The translations under genes were made by a program, and so were the position numbers. Positions 7,152 to 15,632 of a stretch of 64,000 nt of DNA are shown here, one piece after another. Position 1 is the stretch's first letter. Each line of letters begins with the position of its first letter. Source of the stretch: Candidatus Anderseniibacteriota bacterium (GTDB lineage: Bacteria > Patescibacteria > Andersenbacteria > UBA10190); assembly GCA_021414205.1 (NCBI GenBank), contig JAIOOW010000003.1:62001-126000 (forward strand), in the 5' to 3' direction. The notes beneath the pieces were generated by a model. It searched no databases. It was not told the DNA's origin and saw only the letters and a program-made list of their open reading frames with translations.

Positions 7152-9239
7152 TTATGCTGACTGCGTGCACGAATTTGCGGGGACGCTTTTTACGCCATGA
7201 CCTTCAAATACGCATGTCAGATTATGTTGAGAAGTTCCGATAACTACACCTTTTCCGAACTGCGGATGATGAACATATGAGCCTGCTTGCGAAAGAACGA
7301 GTGTCGGCTCTTCGTGCAAAAAATCTGATACGTCAGAACCATGGGTACTAAATGTGTTCTCGTTTGATTCTTGAAATGTTTGTTCTGCCTGAGGAAGTTG
7401 CTCAAGGAATCGAGATGGTGCCTGAGGGGTCATTTCCCCGCCGATATATCTGTATGCGCTGTATGTTACGGTCAATTTTTTGCGTGCGCGAGTCATTCCC
7501 ACGTACAGTAATCGCCGCTCCTCTTCTATAGCAGGTTGCGATGAAATGCTATTATTATGGGGTAATAAGCCCTCTTCGCATCCGATGATATATACAACGA
7601 GGAACTCCAGTCCTTTCGATGCGTGCATTGTCATGCAGGTTACTCGGTCTTGCTGATCCTCGAGCTTGTCGATGTCGGACAGTAGTGCGGTATCTTCCAA
7701 AAATTGCTCCGTGGTAGTGTATGCAGATGCAACGTTGAACAACTCTTGTATGTTCTCTTCTCGCTCTTTTCCATCGGGCAAATTAGTCAGTGTTTCCAAA
7801 TATTTTGTATTAGTAACAAGAAATTCTAGAAGATCGGAAACTTTTTCAAACGTCTGTTCTCGAGCTTTTTGAAACGTTGAAATGATACTAGCTATGTCTG
7901 ACCTGTCGCTCATGTATTCCAAATACGCCTGCAATGAGATGCCGTATTCTTTCGCAGTGCTTTCCCAGCGATCAATTGTTTTAGGCCCCACTCGCTTCAA
8001 TAGTGCATCTGCTACTCGCTCAAAATGAACGCGCGACGATGGGGAGAGGAAGAAGGATAAGATTGCTAACGCATCTTTGATTTCTTTTCTGTCATAAAAT
8101 CGGAACCCTCCTACGATGGTGTATGGCACCCGATGAGTTAAAAATTGTTCTTCCATGAGGCGGGATTGTGCGTTTGTTCGGTATAATACGGCGCAATCCC
8201 TAAGTCTTCCGCCTTGTGCGACGTATTCCCTGATTCCTTTGCACACCCACTCGGCCTCTGCGCGATCGGAAGATAGCTGGAGTACGCGGATATCCTCACC
8301 CTCTTTTTCAGTTGTCCAAAGCGTTTTATGTTTCTGCTCGATGTTTTGAGCAATGACCGTATTGGCTGCATCTAGGATATTGGGAGTTGATCTATAGTTT
8401 TGTGTAAGCAAGATGGTTGTGCACCCGGGATAGCGCTGTTCAAATTGCATAATATGATCGACGCTGGCGCCTCTCCATGAATAGATTGCCTGGTAATCGT
8501 CTCCTACCACGCAGATATTGCGATCTTTTCCGAGCAGTAGCGATATTATTTCGTCTTGAATTGCATTCGTATCCTGATATTCGTCGATAGAGAGAAACTT
8601 CCATCGAGCTTGGTACATATCGCGAACGGGCTGATTTTCTCGAAGGATTCTCAAAGGTACGCGGAGCAGGTCATCGAAGTCGTAGGCATCGTGTTCTGCC
8701 AGCATTTGCTCATATTTCGGGAATACTTTTTGAATCATTTCCTCACGCGGATTCTGGGCAACGGGAAATACGGGAGTGTCTACGTATTCCTGCTTAATCT
8801 TAGAAATCATTCCCCGCACAGCGCTGGACCCCCACTCTTTTAGTGAGTAGTTTTCGTTTTTTAATATTCTGCGGACCAGTTTTTCTGAATCCTTTGAGTC
8901 TAAAATGGAAAATCCGCGAGATCTGGTATGGGCGTGAGCCTGCTCTCTAAGAATTTTTACTCCCATACTGTGGAATGTACTCACTGCCCGAGGCGTAAGC
9001 GTGGAAGAGCCGAGTAATTCTTGGATCCGATGCTTCATTTCCGCAGATGCCTTGTTAGTGAATGTAACGGCCAGAATTTCTTCCGGTTTGGCAATGCCTT
9101 GCTGAATGAGATATGCGATGCGATGAGTCAGCGCTCGTGTCTTGCCGGAGCCTGCTCCTGCAAGTACGAGTACGGGGCCGTGTGTGGCAAGGACTACCTT
9201 CTGTTGATCGGGATTCAGGCCATCGAGCGGGGATTTCAT
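7152..9239 (-). CDS. UvrD/PcrA-type superfamily 1 DNA helicase
   Basis: A 3'-5' DNA helicase of the UvrD/PcrA/Rep group, acting in nucleotide excision repair, replication restart and clearing proteins from DNA. The 695 residues are close to the family norm. Visible: the N-terminal Q-motif (L-N-x-D-Q-Q), Walker A A-G-A-G-S-G-K-T (about 27-34), motif Ia T-F-T-N-K-A, motif II D-E-Y-Q-D-T-N, motif III W-R-G-A, Q-N-Y-R-S motif IV, T-x2-H-A-S-K-G-L-E-F motif V and V-G-M-T-R-A motif VI. The C-terminus ends in a short Tudor-like segment (V-x2-P-x-F-G-K-G-V). UvrD and PcrA cannot be separated by eye. Transcribed from a strong leaderless promoter at 9247-9275. Confidence 0.95.
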   Translation of the reverse strand: MKSPLDGLNPDQQKVVLATHGPVLVLAGAGSGKTRALTHRIAYLIQQGIAKPEEILAVTFTNKASAEMKHRIQELLGSSTLTPRAVSTFHSMGVKILREQAHAHTRSRGFSILDSKDSEKLVRRILKNENYSLKEWGSSAVRGMISKIKQEYVDTPVFPVAQNPREEMIQKVFPKYEQMLAEHDAYDFDDLLRVPLRILRENQPVRDMYQARWKFLSIDEYQDTNAIQDEIISLLLGKDRNICVVGDDYQAIYSWRGASVDHIMQFEQRYPGCTTILLTQNYRSTPNILDAANTVIAQNIEQKHKTLWTTEKEGEDIRVLQLSSDRAEAEWVCKGIREYVAQGGRLRDCAVLYRTNAQSRLMEEQFLTHRVPYTIVGGFRFYDRKEIKDALAILSFFLSPSSRVHFERVADALLKRVGPKTIDRWESTAKEYGISLQAYLEYMSDRSDIASIISTFQKAREQTFEKVSDLLEFLVTNTKYLETLTNLPDGKEREENIQELFNVASAYTTTEQFLEDTALLSDIDKLEDQQDRVTCMTMHASKGLEFLVVYIIGCEEGLLPHNNSISSQPAIEEERRLLYVGMTRARKKLTVTYSAYRYIGGEMTPQAPSRFLEQLPQAEQTFQESNENTFSTHGSDVSDFLHEEPTLVLSQAGSYVHHPQFGKGVVIGTSQHNLTCVFEGHGVKSVPANSCTQSA

Positions 9240-9246
9240 CTGATAT

Positions 9247-9275
9247 ATTGTGCGTGGAGGGCCATCTTATGTCAA
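9247..9275 (-). promoter_or_regulatory. uvrD promoter (leaderless)
   Basis: Minus-strand TTGACA (9270-9275), 17-nt spacer, CACAAT (9247-9252), then 7 nt to the ATG at 9239. The predicted transcription start falls at the start codon. Its -35 lies 2 bp from the -35 of the divergent peptidase promoter. Confidence 0.75.
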
Positions 9276-9277
9276 TG

Positions 9278-9305
9278 TTGACTGTTTCTGCGGATACCCT
9301 ATACT
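9278..9305 (+). promoter_or_regulatory. Promoter of the LysM/M23 peptidase gene
   Basis: TTGACT (9278-9283), 16-nt spacer, TATACT (9300-9305). The predicted transcription start is near 9312, leaving an unusually long leader of about 130 nt before the GTG start at 9442. Confidence 0.7.
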
Positions 9306-9384
9306 TCCTAGTTATCAATACATACATGCGAAAAATAAAAACCTCATTCTTAAGTGAGTAGGTATTTTACCAAAGCAACAACTA

Positions 9385-9410
9385 AGAAAAGGTCGCCTAG
9401 GCACCTTTTC
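9385..9410 (+). promoter_or_regulatory. Leader hairpin before the M23 peptidase gene
   Basis: Nine-bp perfect inverted repeat (agaaaaggt and accttttct) closing a short loop that itself contains the palindrome gcctaggc. It lies in the long 5' leader of the peptidase gene and has no T-run, so it looks like a cis-regulatory or stabilising hairpin rather than a terminator. Confidence 0.45.
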
Positions 9411-9441
9411 TAAGAATTCAGAAGAAAAAATTAAAAGCTTC

Positions 9442-10611
9442 GTGTCGAACATACCAAAGAAATCGGCTGTTCACATGGCCTTCTTCGGTTTAATCGGTGC
9501 CATTGTGCTGCAGAGCCAGATTGTAGGTACTTCAGACGCAAGCTCCTTTCTTCATAAGTTTATTTCCGGAGATGAAGTGTCCGAAGGGCCGCTAAGTCCC
9601 ACTGCATACGCACAGGGCACGTCCTTAAACGGGGCCGGAAGCAGATTATCTTCTGTTGATGCAACGGACGCTAATTTTATTACATTCGACGATCCTGAAG
9701 TGCAATTTGCGCAAACACTTGAAGGAAATGCCGTTGTTGCTCCGATGCAGCCAGCTATTGATACTACTGACGGATCATCTACTGGCTCTACCGACGCATC
9801 AAGCGACAATTCTTCCAAATCTCAAAATACCCCCTCTGTACAAAAGCCATTTATTTATACTGTTGTAGACGGAGATACGATTGCGGGAATAGCTTCCAAA
9901 TATAATATCAGCGCGAATACGATCCTTTCTGTAAACGGGCTCGGTTCAACTGACACAATTAAGTCTGGCGATCATTTGACGATTCTCCCAATAACTGGAG
10001 TCCTTCATACTGTAAAGAGTGGTGATACCGTCCTTAGTATTGCAAATTCATATAATGCAAAGGCTACTGACATTGTTTCTGCGAACGGGCTCCAAGACAG
10101 CTCTAAGATAGCTCTTGGGCAGAAGCTGATTATTCCAAACGGTGATGCTCCGGTAGTGCAAGCTCCAAAGATCGTATCTGAGAATACGCAAACTGCCCGT
10201 GACTCAGGAGATGAGCCAACCCCGGCTCCTCAAAAAGAACAAGTAAAGACACCGAGCGGCTTTGGATGGCCCACTATTACCCATCATATTTCTCAATATT
10301 TTGGTCATGATGGGCATACCGGTATTGATATTGATAATCGATCAAAACCACCCGTATTCGCGGCCCAAGACGGTACGGTTGAATTTGCTGGGTGGCTTGG
10401 TGCATACGGCAACTTGATTATTATCAATCATGGCAACGGATTAACGACGTATTATGCTCACTTAACGAAGTTTTATGTGGCAAAGGGCGCAGCCGTAAAG
10501 AAAGGCGATGCAATCGCTAAGATGGGATCAACGGGGCATTCAACGGGACCGCACGTACACTTCGAGGTTCGCAGATTCGGCGTGCCAATCAATCCTCTGG
10601 GGATGTATTAA
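9442..10611 (+). CDS. Secreted LysM-M23 peptidoglycan endopeptidase
   Basis: A 389-residue exported protein that binds and cleaves peptidoglycan, probably at peptide cross-links. An N-terminal hydrophobic segment (about 11-25) is followed by a low-complexity Ser/Asp-rich linker, two LysM repeats (about 131-178 and 185-232, each beginning Y/H-T-V-x-x-G-D-T), and a C-terminal M23 domain with the zinc motifs H-T-G-I-D-I-D and H-V-H-F-E. GTG is the start, with no Shine-Dalgarno. The leader is long and contains a hairpin. It converges on the DoxX-like gene, the two stop codons overlapping by 4 nt. Confidence 0.9.
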   Translation: MSNIPKKSAVHMAFFGLIGAIVLQSQIVGTSDASSFLHKFISGDEVSEGPLSPTAYAQGTSLNGAGSRLSSVDATDANFITFDDPEVQFAQTLEGNAVVAPMQPAIDTTDGSSTGSTDASSDNSSKSQNTPSVQKPFIYTVVDGDTIAGIASKYNISANTILSVNGLGSTDTIKSGDHLTILPITGVLHTVKSGDTVLSIANSYNAKATDIVSANGLQDSSKIALGQKLIIPNGDAPVVQAPKIVSENTQTARDSGDEPTPAPQKEQVKTPSGFGWPTITHHISQYFGHDGHTGIDIDNRSKPPVFAAQDGTVEFAGWLGAYGNLIIINHGNGLTTYYAHLTKFYVAKGAAVKKGDAIAKMGSTGHSTGPHVHFEVRRFGVPINPLGMY

Positions 10612-10976
10612 TTGCTTCGGTGATAGTGGCGCTTCGGCCATAATAGGAGTGCTAAAGAGCCTCCTAGTAAGCCTACGTCGCGGATGATGACAGCATCTAC
10701 TCCTTGCGTGGCTATAATTGCGATGAGGTGCCCTGCTGCGAAGAATGCAATCAATTTCGGCCATAACCTGAGGACGAGGAGTAATCCCATTGCCATATCG
10801 AATATCCCATTTGCTTTGAGTAGTGATGTGGTCGGGATATGGATTGGCAAATTAGTAGGGATGTAGCCTATCCAGGAGTCCGGATGACGAAGAATATCTA
10901 CGCCGATCCAAAAAAATACAATGCCGAGGCTTGCGCTTAGTATCCAGTGCGACCAATTATATTTTCCGTAAGACAT
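10608..10976 (-). CDS. DoxX-like small membrane protein
   Basis: A 122-residue protein with about four transmembrane helices. The layout fits the DoxX/DoxD-like family: a first helix with G-I-V-F-F-W-I-G, a K-A-N-G-I-F-D-M-A-M-G segment, then two hydrophobic helices around L-I-A-F-F-A-A-G-H-L-I-A and L-L-G-G-S-L-A-L-L-L. DoxX relatives act in membrane redox or quinol-linked processes, but the biochemical role here is unknown. A TATACT box lies 6 nt before the ATG, so the mRNA is predicted to be leaderless. It lies just downstream of tRNA-Gly on the same strand. Confidence 0.75.
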   Translation of the reverse strand: MSYGKYNWSHWILSASLGIVFFWIGVDILRHPDSWIGYIPTNLPIHIPTTSLLKANGIFDMAMGLLLVLRLWPKLIAFFAAGHLIAIIATQGVDAVIIRDVGLLGGSLALLLWPKRHYHRSN

Positions 10977-10982
10977 GCAATT

Positions 10983-10988
10983 AGTATA
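10983..10988 (-). promoter_or_regulatory. -10 box of the DoxX-like gene
   Basis: TATACT on the minus strand with 6 nt to the ATG, between the tRNA-Gly 3' end and the gene. A leaderless start is predicted. Confidence 0.55.
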
Positions 10989-10992
10989 GCAG

Positions 10993-11063
10993 AGCGGGTA
11001 GCGGGAATCGAACCCGCATTCTCAGTTTGGAAAACTGGAATACTACCATTGTACTATACCCGC
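10993..11063 (-). tRNA. tRNA-Gly(TCC)
   Basis: Full cloverleaf with acceptor GCGGGTA/TACCCGC, anticodon loop TTTCCAA (anticodon TCC, reads GGA/GGG), and T-loop GTTCGATTC. CCA is not encoded. It lies 17 nt after tRNA-Pro and is probably co-transcribed with it. Confidence 0.95.
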
Positions 11064-11080
11064 ATAGTATTTAATTTTTG

Positions 11081-11151
11081 TCGGGGCGCTGGGAATTGAA
11101 CCCAGTCTACATGGTCCCAAACCATGCGTACTGCCGGTATACGACGCCCCG
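11081..11151 (-). tRNA. tRNA-Pro(TGG)
   Basis: Acceptor CGGGGCG paired with CGCCCCG; anticodon loop TTTGGGA gives TGG. CCA is not encoded. It begins 5 nt after the HU stop codon, so it is likely made from the HU transcript. Confidence 0.95.
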
Positions 11152-11156
11152 TGGCG

Positions 11157-11435
11157 TTACTTTACTGCCTCTTTGAGAGTTTTTCCAGGGCGGAATTTTG
11201 CAACTCGTACGGAGGGAATCTGCATCGGTTCGTTAGGGTTTCGAGGGTTTACTCCTCGACGTCCTTTTCGCTCTCGAACTTCGAAAATTCCGAATCCAGA
11301 AAGGTTGATCTTTTCGTCCTGAGAAAGCTTATCAATCATTGTTTCCAAGAATGCTGCAACTACCATTTCCACGTGCTTTCGAGGAAGCCGGGTTGCGTCA
11401 GAAACTTTATCGATAAGTGTTTGCTTGTTGATCAT
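11157..11435 (-). CDS. HU/IHF-family DNA-binding protein
   Basis: A 92-residue histone-like protein that bends and compacts DNA as a dimer. The N-terminal helices begin M-I-N-K-Q-T-L-I-D, and the family signature G-F-G-I-F-E-V-R-x-R-K-G-R-x-G-x-N-P lies at about 47-65, followed by the DNA-binding arm with N-P and a C-terminal P-G-K-T-L-K. Size and signature are normal for HU. It lies downstream of ymdB on the same strand, and tRNA-Pro and tRNA-Gly follow almost immediately, so one transcript may carry all three. HU and IHF subunits cannot be told apart by eye. Confidence 0.93.
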   Translation of the reverse strand: MINKQTLIDKVSDATRLPRKHVEMVVAAFLETMIDKLSQDEKINLSGFGIFEVRERKGRRGVNPRNPNEPMQIPSVRVAKFRPGKTLKEAVK

Positions 11436-11462
11436 AAGATATAAGGGCTACGTATAGCCACA

Positions 11463-12263
11463 CTAGGTATTCTGCAGGATCCTTCGAATTTGTGCAATAC
11501 CAGTCGTTTTTCCGGTGGAGGGGTCGATATCGATGAGTACGGCATTTATTTCCATTGCACCCGTTTCTGGGGGTTCCATTTTTGCGCGTAATTGTGTGAG
11601 GAATTGCTTGAGAGGGGCCTGTTTCCCCATGCCAATGATAGATTCGTATGCGCCGTTCATCCCTGCATCGGTAATATATCCCGTTCCTTTTGGCAGTATC
11701 TGGGCGTCTGCTGTAGGGACGTGCGTGTGCGTGCCCCACATAGCAGATATCTTTCCATCTGCGTGCCACCCCATCCCCCGTTTTTCGCTGGTGACTTCTG
11801 CATGAAAATCAAGAAGCTTAATTGCGCACCGCTTTACCTCGGGAATTTCAAGAATTTCATCTAATTTGTGGAAGGGATTGTCTGGCTGATTTTTGAAAAA
11901 TACTTGGCCTTGCAGATTAATCACAGCAATTTCATATGCGCCAAGCTTTACGATTACATACCCTCGTCCTGGGGCGCCATCGGGGTAATTTGCGGGGCGA
12001 ACAATGGGAATACGCGGATTGGTGAGTATGTCTACTCCTTGGCCGTTATCCCACGCATGGTCGCCAGTTGTAAATGCAAGAACGTCCCAGCTGGTGAGTG
12101 CCTCATGCATCGTATCTGGGGAAATTCCTTTTCCATGTGCGATATTTTCTACGTTTACGATGACGGCATCAGGCGTAAATTCTTTGCGCAACTCCGGAAG
12201 CGCTTGTGAAATACCTTTTCTTCCAAGCGTTCCTACGACGTCTCCGAATATTAAAAATTTCAT
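11463..12263 (-). CDS. ymdB: YmdB-type calcineurin-like metallophosphoesterase
   Basis: A 266-residue metallophosphoesterase of the YmdB family, known from Bacillus to hydrolyse cyclic nucleotides and found next to rny in many Gram-positives. Visible: N-terminal F-G-D-V-V-G metal motif, an N-x-E-N-I-A-H-G segment, T-G-D-H-A-W-D metal motif, L-D-F-H-A-E-V-T-S-E-K motif, and G-T-H-T-H-V-P-T-A-D near residue 178. It ends the infB-rbfA-nrnA-ymdB run, 9 nt after nrnA. No Shine-Dalgarno is evident. The in-cell substrate in this lineage is unknown. Confidence 0.9.
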   Translation of the reverse strand: MKFLIFGDVVGTLGRKGISQALPELRKEFTPDAVIVNVENIAHGKGISPDTMHEALTSWDVLAFTTGDHAWDNGQGVDILTNPRIPIVRPANYPDGAPGRGYVIVKLGAYEIAVINLQGQVFFKNQPDNPFHKLDEILEIPEVKRCAIKLLDFHAEVTSEKRGMGWHADGKISAMWGTHTHVPTADAQILPKGTGYITDAGMNGAYESIIGMGKQAPLKQFLTQLRAKMEPPETGAMEINAVLIDIDPSTGKTTGIAQIRRILQNT

Positions 12264-12272
12264 ATGTATTTG

Positions 12273-13277
12273 TTATGCTACGGCTTTTACGCGCCAGATG
12301 CCATCTTCTTGCACAATATGCCCCGTAATTTCAAATCCGGAAGCCATTTTATGACCCCCTCCACCCAATCGTTTTGCTATCTTGCTTACATCTATTCCCT
12401 TTTGAGGTTCTGTTCGCAGGCTTCCTTTGATTTTTCCGGATTCGAATTCTACTAACAGCATGGCGTATTTCGTCTGCGGGAGAGTATTGAGCATACTTAC
12501 AACGCCCGATAAATCATCGAGTGTTGCGTTGCATTCCTGCAAGTCTTTGAGGGTTATTAATGAAATGCTGGCACCAGTTTTTTCGTTCACTAAAATGCGA
12601 GATAGTGCTCTTCCCCATATTTGCAGGCTTGGTAAGTCCTTCTTTTGGTATGTTTCGTGAGCGATATGCGATAATCGGGCGCCTTTTTTCATTAAGTACG
12701 ATGCAATCTGGAGAATATCCGGAGTAACGCCGTCATGCATAAATGATCCCGTGTCTGTAAAAATCCCCGTCAGCAAGCACGTGGCAATATCCTGTGTAAT
12801 GGGAATATCTAATGCTAAAAAGAGGGGAAATAAGATATGCGCAGTGGCAGCCCCCTCGGCAACAATCAAATTAATAGCTGTTTGCTTGGGATTGTCATAG
12901 TGATGATCAATACTGATCACTCGGGGCCGTCCAAGCACTTCTTGTTCCAAGTGAGTTCTATAGAGCTGGGTGTAATCAAGTAAAATAACCGTATCGAAGT
13001 CGCTTATATTCGGCTTTGTTGTTGTAAGCGCATCAAACCCTGGTAAAAATTGGAAAAAATCAGGAGCTGGGTCCGGAATATATACTGTCGATTCTATTCC
13101 CTTTGATTTCAACGCAAAATGCACCGCAAGGCTGCTGCCTAGGGCGTCTCCATCTGGATGCTCGTGAGTACTAATAAGCACGCGAGAAGCCGTCTGCAGT
13201 GTTTCTGCGATCTGTTGGACGGTGTTGCTATGTGCTACTAGTAGATCACTTGCTAGATTTTTCGTCGTTGATTTCAT
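12273..13277 (-). CDS. nrnA: DHH/DHHA1 phosphoesterase, NrnA type (nanoRNase/pAp phosphatase)
   Basis: A DHH-superfamily phosphoesterase that degrades short oligoribonucleotides and/or 3'-phosphoadenosine 5'-phosphate. I chose the ATG at 13277 (334 residues); a longer start would extend 59 nt into rbfA. Key motifs: H-E-H-P-D-G-D-A-L-G-S (N-terminal metal site), I-D-H-H-Y-D-N (the DHH motif), T-G-I-F-T-D-T-G and the C-terminal DHHA1 glycine motif R-L-G-G-G-G-H-K-M-A-S-G. The start overlaps the rbfA stop by 32 nt, implying translational coupling. It sits between rbfA and ymdB, a common arrangement around infB. Confidence 0.9.
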   Translation of the reverse strand: MKSTTKNLASDLLVAHSNTVQQIAETLQTASRVLISTHEHPDGDALGSSLAVHFALKSKGIESTVYIPDPAPDFFQFLPGFDALTTTKPNISDFDTVILLDYTQLYRTHLEQEVLGRPRVISIDHHYDNPKQTAINLIVAEGAATAHILFPLFLALDIPITQDIATCLLTGIFTDTGSFMHDGVTPDILQIASYLMKKGARLSHIAHETYQKKDLPSLQIWGRALSRILVNEKTGASISLITLKDLQECNATLDDLSGVVSMLNTLPQTKYAMLLVEFESGKIKGSLRTEPQKGIDVSKIAKRLGGGGHKMASGFEITGHIVQEDGIWRVKAVA

Positions 13278-13599
13278 CCAGTTTCTTGTTAATAGTGTCT
13301 GCATAATCCAACCCCGTATCTTGGCGGAACGAAATTCTTGGAATCGGGTGTAAATGCATTGCGCGATTCATCTCTCCTTGAATATCGTACATTTGTTTTT
13401 TTAGCGCATCCAGCGTTTCTTGCGCGCGGCTTCCAGGATTGATGTATAGATATATTCTCGAAAAGCGTAAATTGGGCGTCGTATCAACGCGCGAAATCGT
13501 TACGAGCACTCCCGATGGTATGTCTGCGCTCTCGGAAAGAATTTCTGAGACGGTGCGCAAAATGTGCTTATTCACTTTTAAGATTCGTTCGGATACCAT
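13246..13599 (-). CDS. rbfA: Ribosome-binding factor A
   Basis: A 117-residue KH-like protein that binds the immature 30S subunit and helps 16S 5'-end maturation and cold adaptation. The family pattern is clear: an N-terminal helix (R-I-L-K-V-N-K-H-I-L-R-T-V-S-E-I-L), a beta strand with V-T-I-S-R-V-D-T-T-P, R-x-Y-L-Y-I near residue 50, and a C-terminal P-R-I-S-F-x-D-T-G-L-D-Y-A segment. It starts 13 nt after infB stops, the classic infB-rbfA pairing, and overlaps nrnA at its end. Confidence 0.92.
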   Translation of the reverse strand: MVSERILKVNKHILRTVSEILSESADIPSGVLVTISRVDTTPNLRFSRIYLYINPGSRAQETLDALKKQMYDIQGEMNRAMHLHPIPRISFRQDTGLDYADTINKKLDEINDEKSSK

Positions 13600-13612
13600 T
13601 TGTGTTCAGTTC

Positions 13613-15583
13613 CTATTTACTGACAACAGAGCCTTTTTTCACGCGAGTTTCTCGAAGGATCTCTAGCACGTCCCCTTCTTTCATCTTATCCCTGCTTTCA
13701 ATGGTCATGCCGACTTGGTCGCCCAATTCTGCTTTTTGGAGCGGGCGCTTATCTTTTTGTAGCTCGACAATAACGCCAGTGCCGATGATTTCCGCAGCAG
13801 CATCTTTCTTTGTTTTGTCTTTTCGTTTGATAACGATTTTTGCATTTGCCTCCACGATTCCTTCCGCAACTTCTCCGCCGATAATTTTGCGCTTCGCCGT
13901 AGAGAAAAAGACTTTTAATACTTTGATGCGACCGATGTCCTCCGTAACAATGTCCACCGGTAATCGCTGTTCGATTTCATTCCGTACATCTTCGGATAGC
14001 TGGTAAATAATCTTAAAAATACGAACAGGCACCTTTTCTTTATCTGCCAATTTTTGGCTCATGCCCGCTACTTGTACGTTGAATCCGTAAATAATGGCAT
14101 TCCCCGCCCTGGCAGTTAACACGTCGGAGTCTGAAATAGCTCCTACTTCCGCCCGTACGATAGAAAGGCGTACTTCCTCAGGCACCATTGCCGTGATTGT
14201 CTGCTGAAGCGCCTCGAGGGACCCGTTAGAGTCTGCCTTAAGGACGATTGCGAGCGTCTGGCGCGTGTCCCCATCGTCTGCTTTCGACATTTTCTTGAGC
14301 GGTGCTCGGCGTTGCCCTGCCTTTGAAACGGCTTCTCCCTGCTCCTCTACTACTTGGAGAATATCTCCTGCATGAGGAACGTCTTTTAATCCGATAATCG
14401 CAACAGGCATAGATGGCCCTGCTTTTTTAATCTGCTTTCCTTTGAAGTCCAGCATTTGGCGAACTTTTCCAATTGTTTTGCCGATAACTACATCGTCTCC
14501 GATTTGGAGTGTTCCTGTATGGATAATAATTGATGCAACGGGCCCCACGCTCTTGTCGAGCTTGCTTTCAAGTACGGTGCCCAGAGCAGTTCGTGTTGGG
14601 TCTGCCTTTGGCTGCTCGATATCTGATGTAAGTAAAATCAACTCTAGTAACTCATCAATCCCCTGTTTTTTTAGTGCGGAAATGCCGATCATCACCGTCT
14701 TCCCTCCCCATTCTTCCGGAATCAAATCTAAGTCCCCTAGTTCTTTTTTCACTTTGTCGATGTTCGCTTCTGCGCGGTCGATCTTGTTAATTGCCACGAT
14801 AATCGGCAAGCCTTCCTTTTTCGCATAGGCAACAGCGTCTTTTGTTTGAGGTTGCACTCCGTCGTCAGCAGCAACAACGAGCACTACAATGTCTGCGAGC
14901 GCAGCTCCGCGCTGGCGCATAAAATCGAACGTTTCGTGTCCGGGAGTATCAATAAACGTAATAACTCGGCCGTTATGTTCTGTCTGGTAGCTGGAAATTG
15001 CCTGCGTAATACCACCCGCTTCCCCGCTTGCAACGTTTGCAGAGCGGATCGTGTCGAGGAGAGTCGTTTTTCCGTGATCAACGTGTCCCATGATAGTCAC
15101 AATAGGGGGGCGAGGCACCTGCTTTTCCGGTTCTTCTTTTTTCAGAATCTCATTTAATTTTTCTACCGTAAGAACGTCTTTTTCCAGCTCTCCAACGCTT
15201 TCCGTTGTTTTGTAGCCGAGTTCCTGCGCAATAATTGCGGCAGTATCATAATCCAAATCATCGTTAAGTGTTGCAAGGACTCCGTTTTTCAAGAGAGTTG
15301 CCAAAATATTTCCTACAGGAAGTTCCAATTTCTTTGATAAATCTTGTACTCGGATAATAGATGGCAAATCGATCATCTTGCCTTTCAGCTGTGCTCGGCG
15401 TTCTTGTTCGTTCAAGTATCCGCGAATACGAGCAACTTCGGATTGGTCCAAATTCTTTTGCCCATCCGCTAGCCTGATTCCCACCTCTTTTAATAAAAAC
15501 ATTAATCGCCCCTCAGTAATTCTGAGTTCTTCGAGTACTTCAACAATCTTTCGATTGTTTTTGGATGGGAATCGTCGTTTCAT
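13613..15583 (-). CDS. infB: Translation initiation factor IF-2
   Basis: The GTPase that places initiator tRNA in the ribosomal P site and promotes subunit joining. At 656 residues it is a short form: the long N-terminal extension of many bacteria is missing, leaving one IF2N-like domain (about 70-120), the G domain with G-H-V-D-H-G-K-T-T-L (about 166-175), D-T-P-G-H-E and N-K-I-D, then domains II, III and IV. A TGGACT-N17-TATAGT promoter is visible upstream, with an 11-nt gap from the -10 box to the ATG and no Shine-Dalgarno. It is the first gene of the infB-rbfA-nrnA-ymdB run. Confidence 0.97.
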   Translation of the reverse strand: MKRRFPSKNNRKIVEVLEELRITEGRLMFLLKEVGIRLADGQKNLDQSEVARIRGYLNEQERRAQLKGKMIDLPSIIRVQDLSKKLELPVGNILATLLKNGVLATLNDDLDYDTAAIIAQELGYKTTESVGELEKDVLTVEKLNEILKKEEPEKQVPRPPIVTIMGHVDHGKTTLLDTIRSANVASGEAGGITQAISSYQTEHNGRVITFIDTPGHETFDFMRQRGAALADIVVLVVAADDGVQPQTKDAVAYAKKEGLPIIVAINKIDRAEANIDKVKKELGDLDLIPEEWGGKTVMIGISALKKQGIDELLELILLTSDIEQPKADPTRTALGTVLESKLDKSVGPVASIIIHTGTLQIGDDVVIGKTIGKVRQMLDFKGKQIKKAGPSMPVAIIGLKDVPHAGDILQVVEEQGEAVSKAGQRRAPLKKMSKADDGDTRQTLAIVLKADSNGSLEALQQTITAMVPEEVRLSIVRAEVGAISDSDVLTARAGNAIIYGFNVQVAGMSQKLADKEKVPVRIFKIIYQLSEDVRNEIEQRLPVDIVTEDIGRIKVLKVFFSTAKRKIIGGEVAEGIVEANAKIVIKRKDKTKKDAAAEIIGTGVIVELQKDKRPLQKAELGDQVGMTIESRDKMKEGDVLEILRETRVKKGSVVSK

Positions 15584-15594
15584 ATCAATGACTT

Positions 15595-15623
15595 ACTATA
15601 TCGGATATTCCCTTAAAAGTCCA
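15595..15623 (-). promoter_or_regulatory. infB promoter
   Basis: Minus-strand TGGACT (15618-15623), 17-nt spacer, TATAGT (15595-15600), 11 nt to the ATG. The predicted leader is only a few nucleotides long. Confidence 0.65.
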
Positions 15624-15632
15624 TTATTTGCC

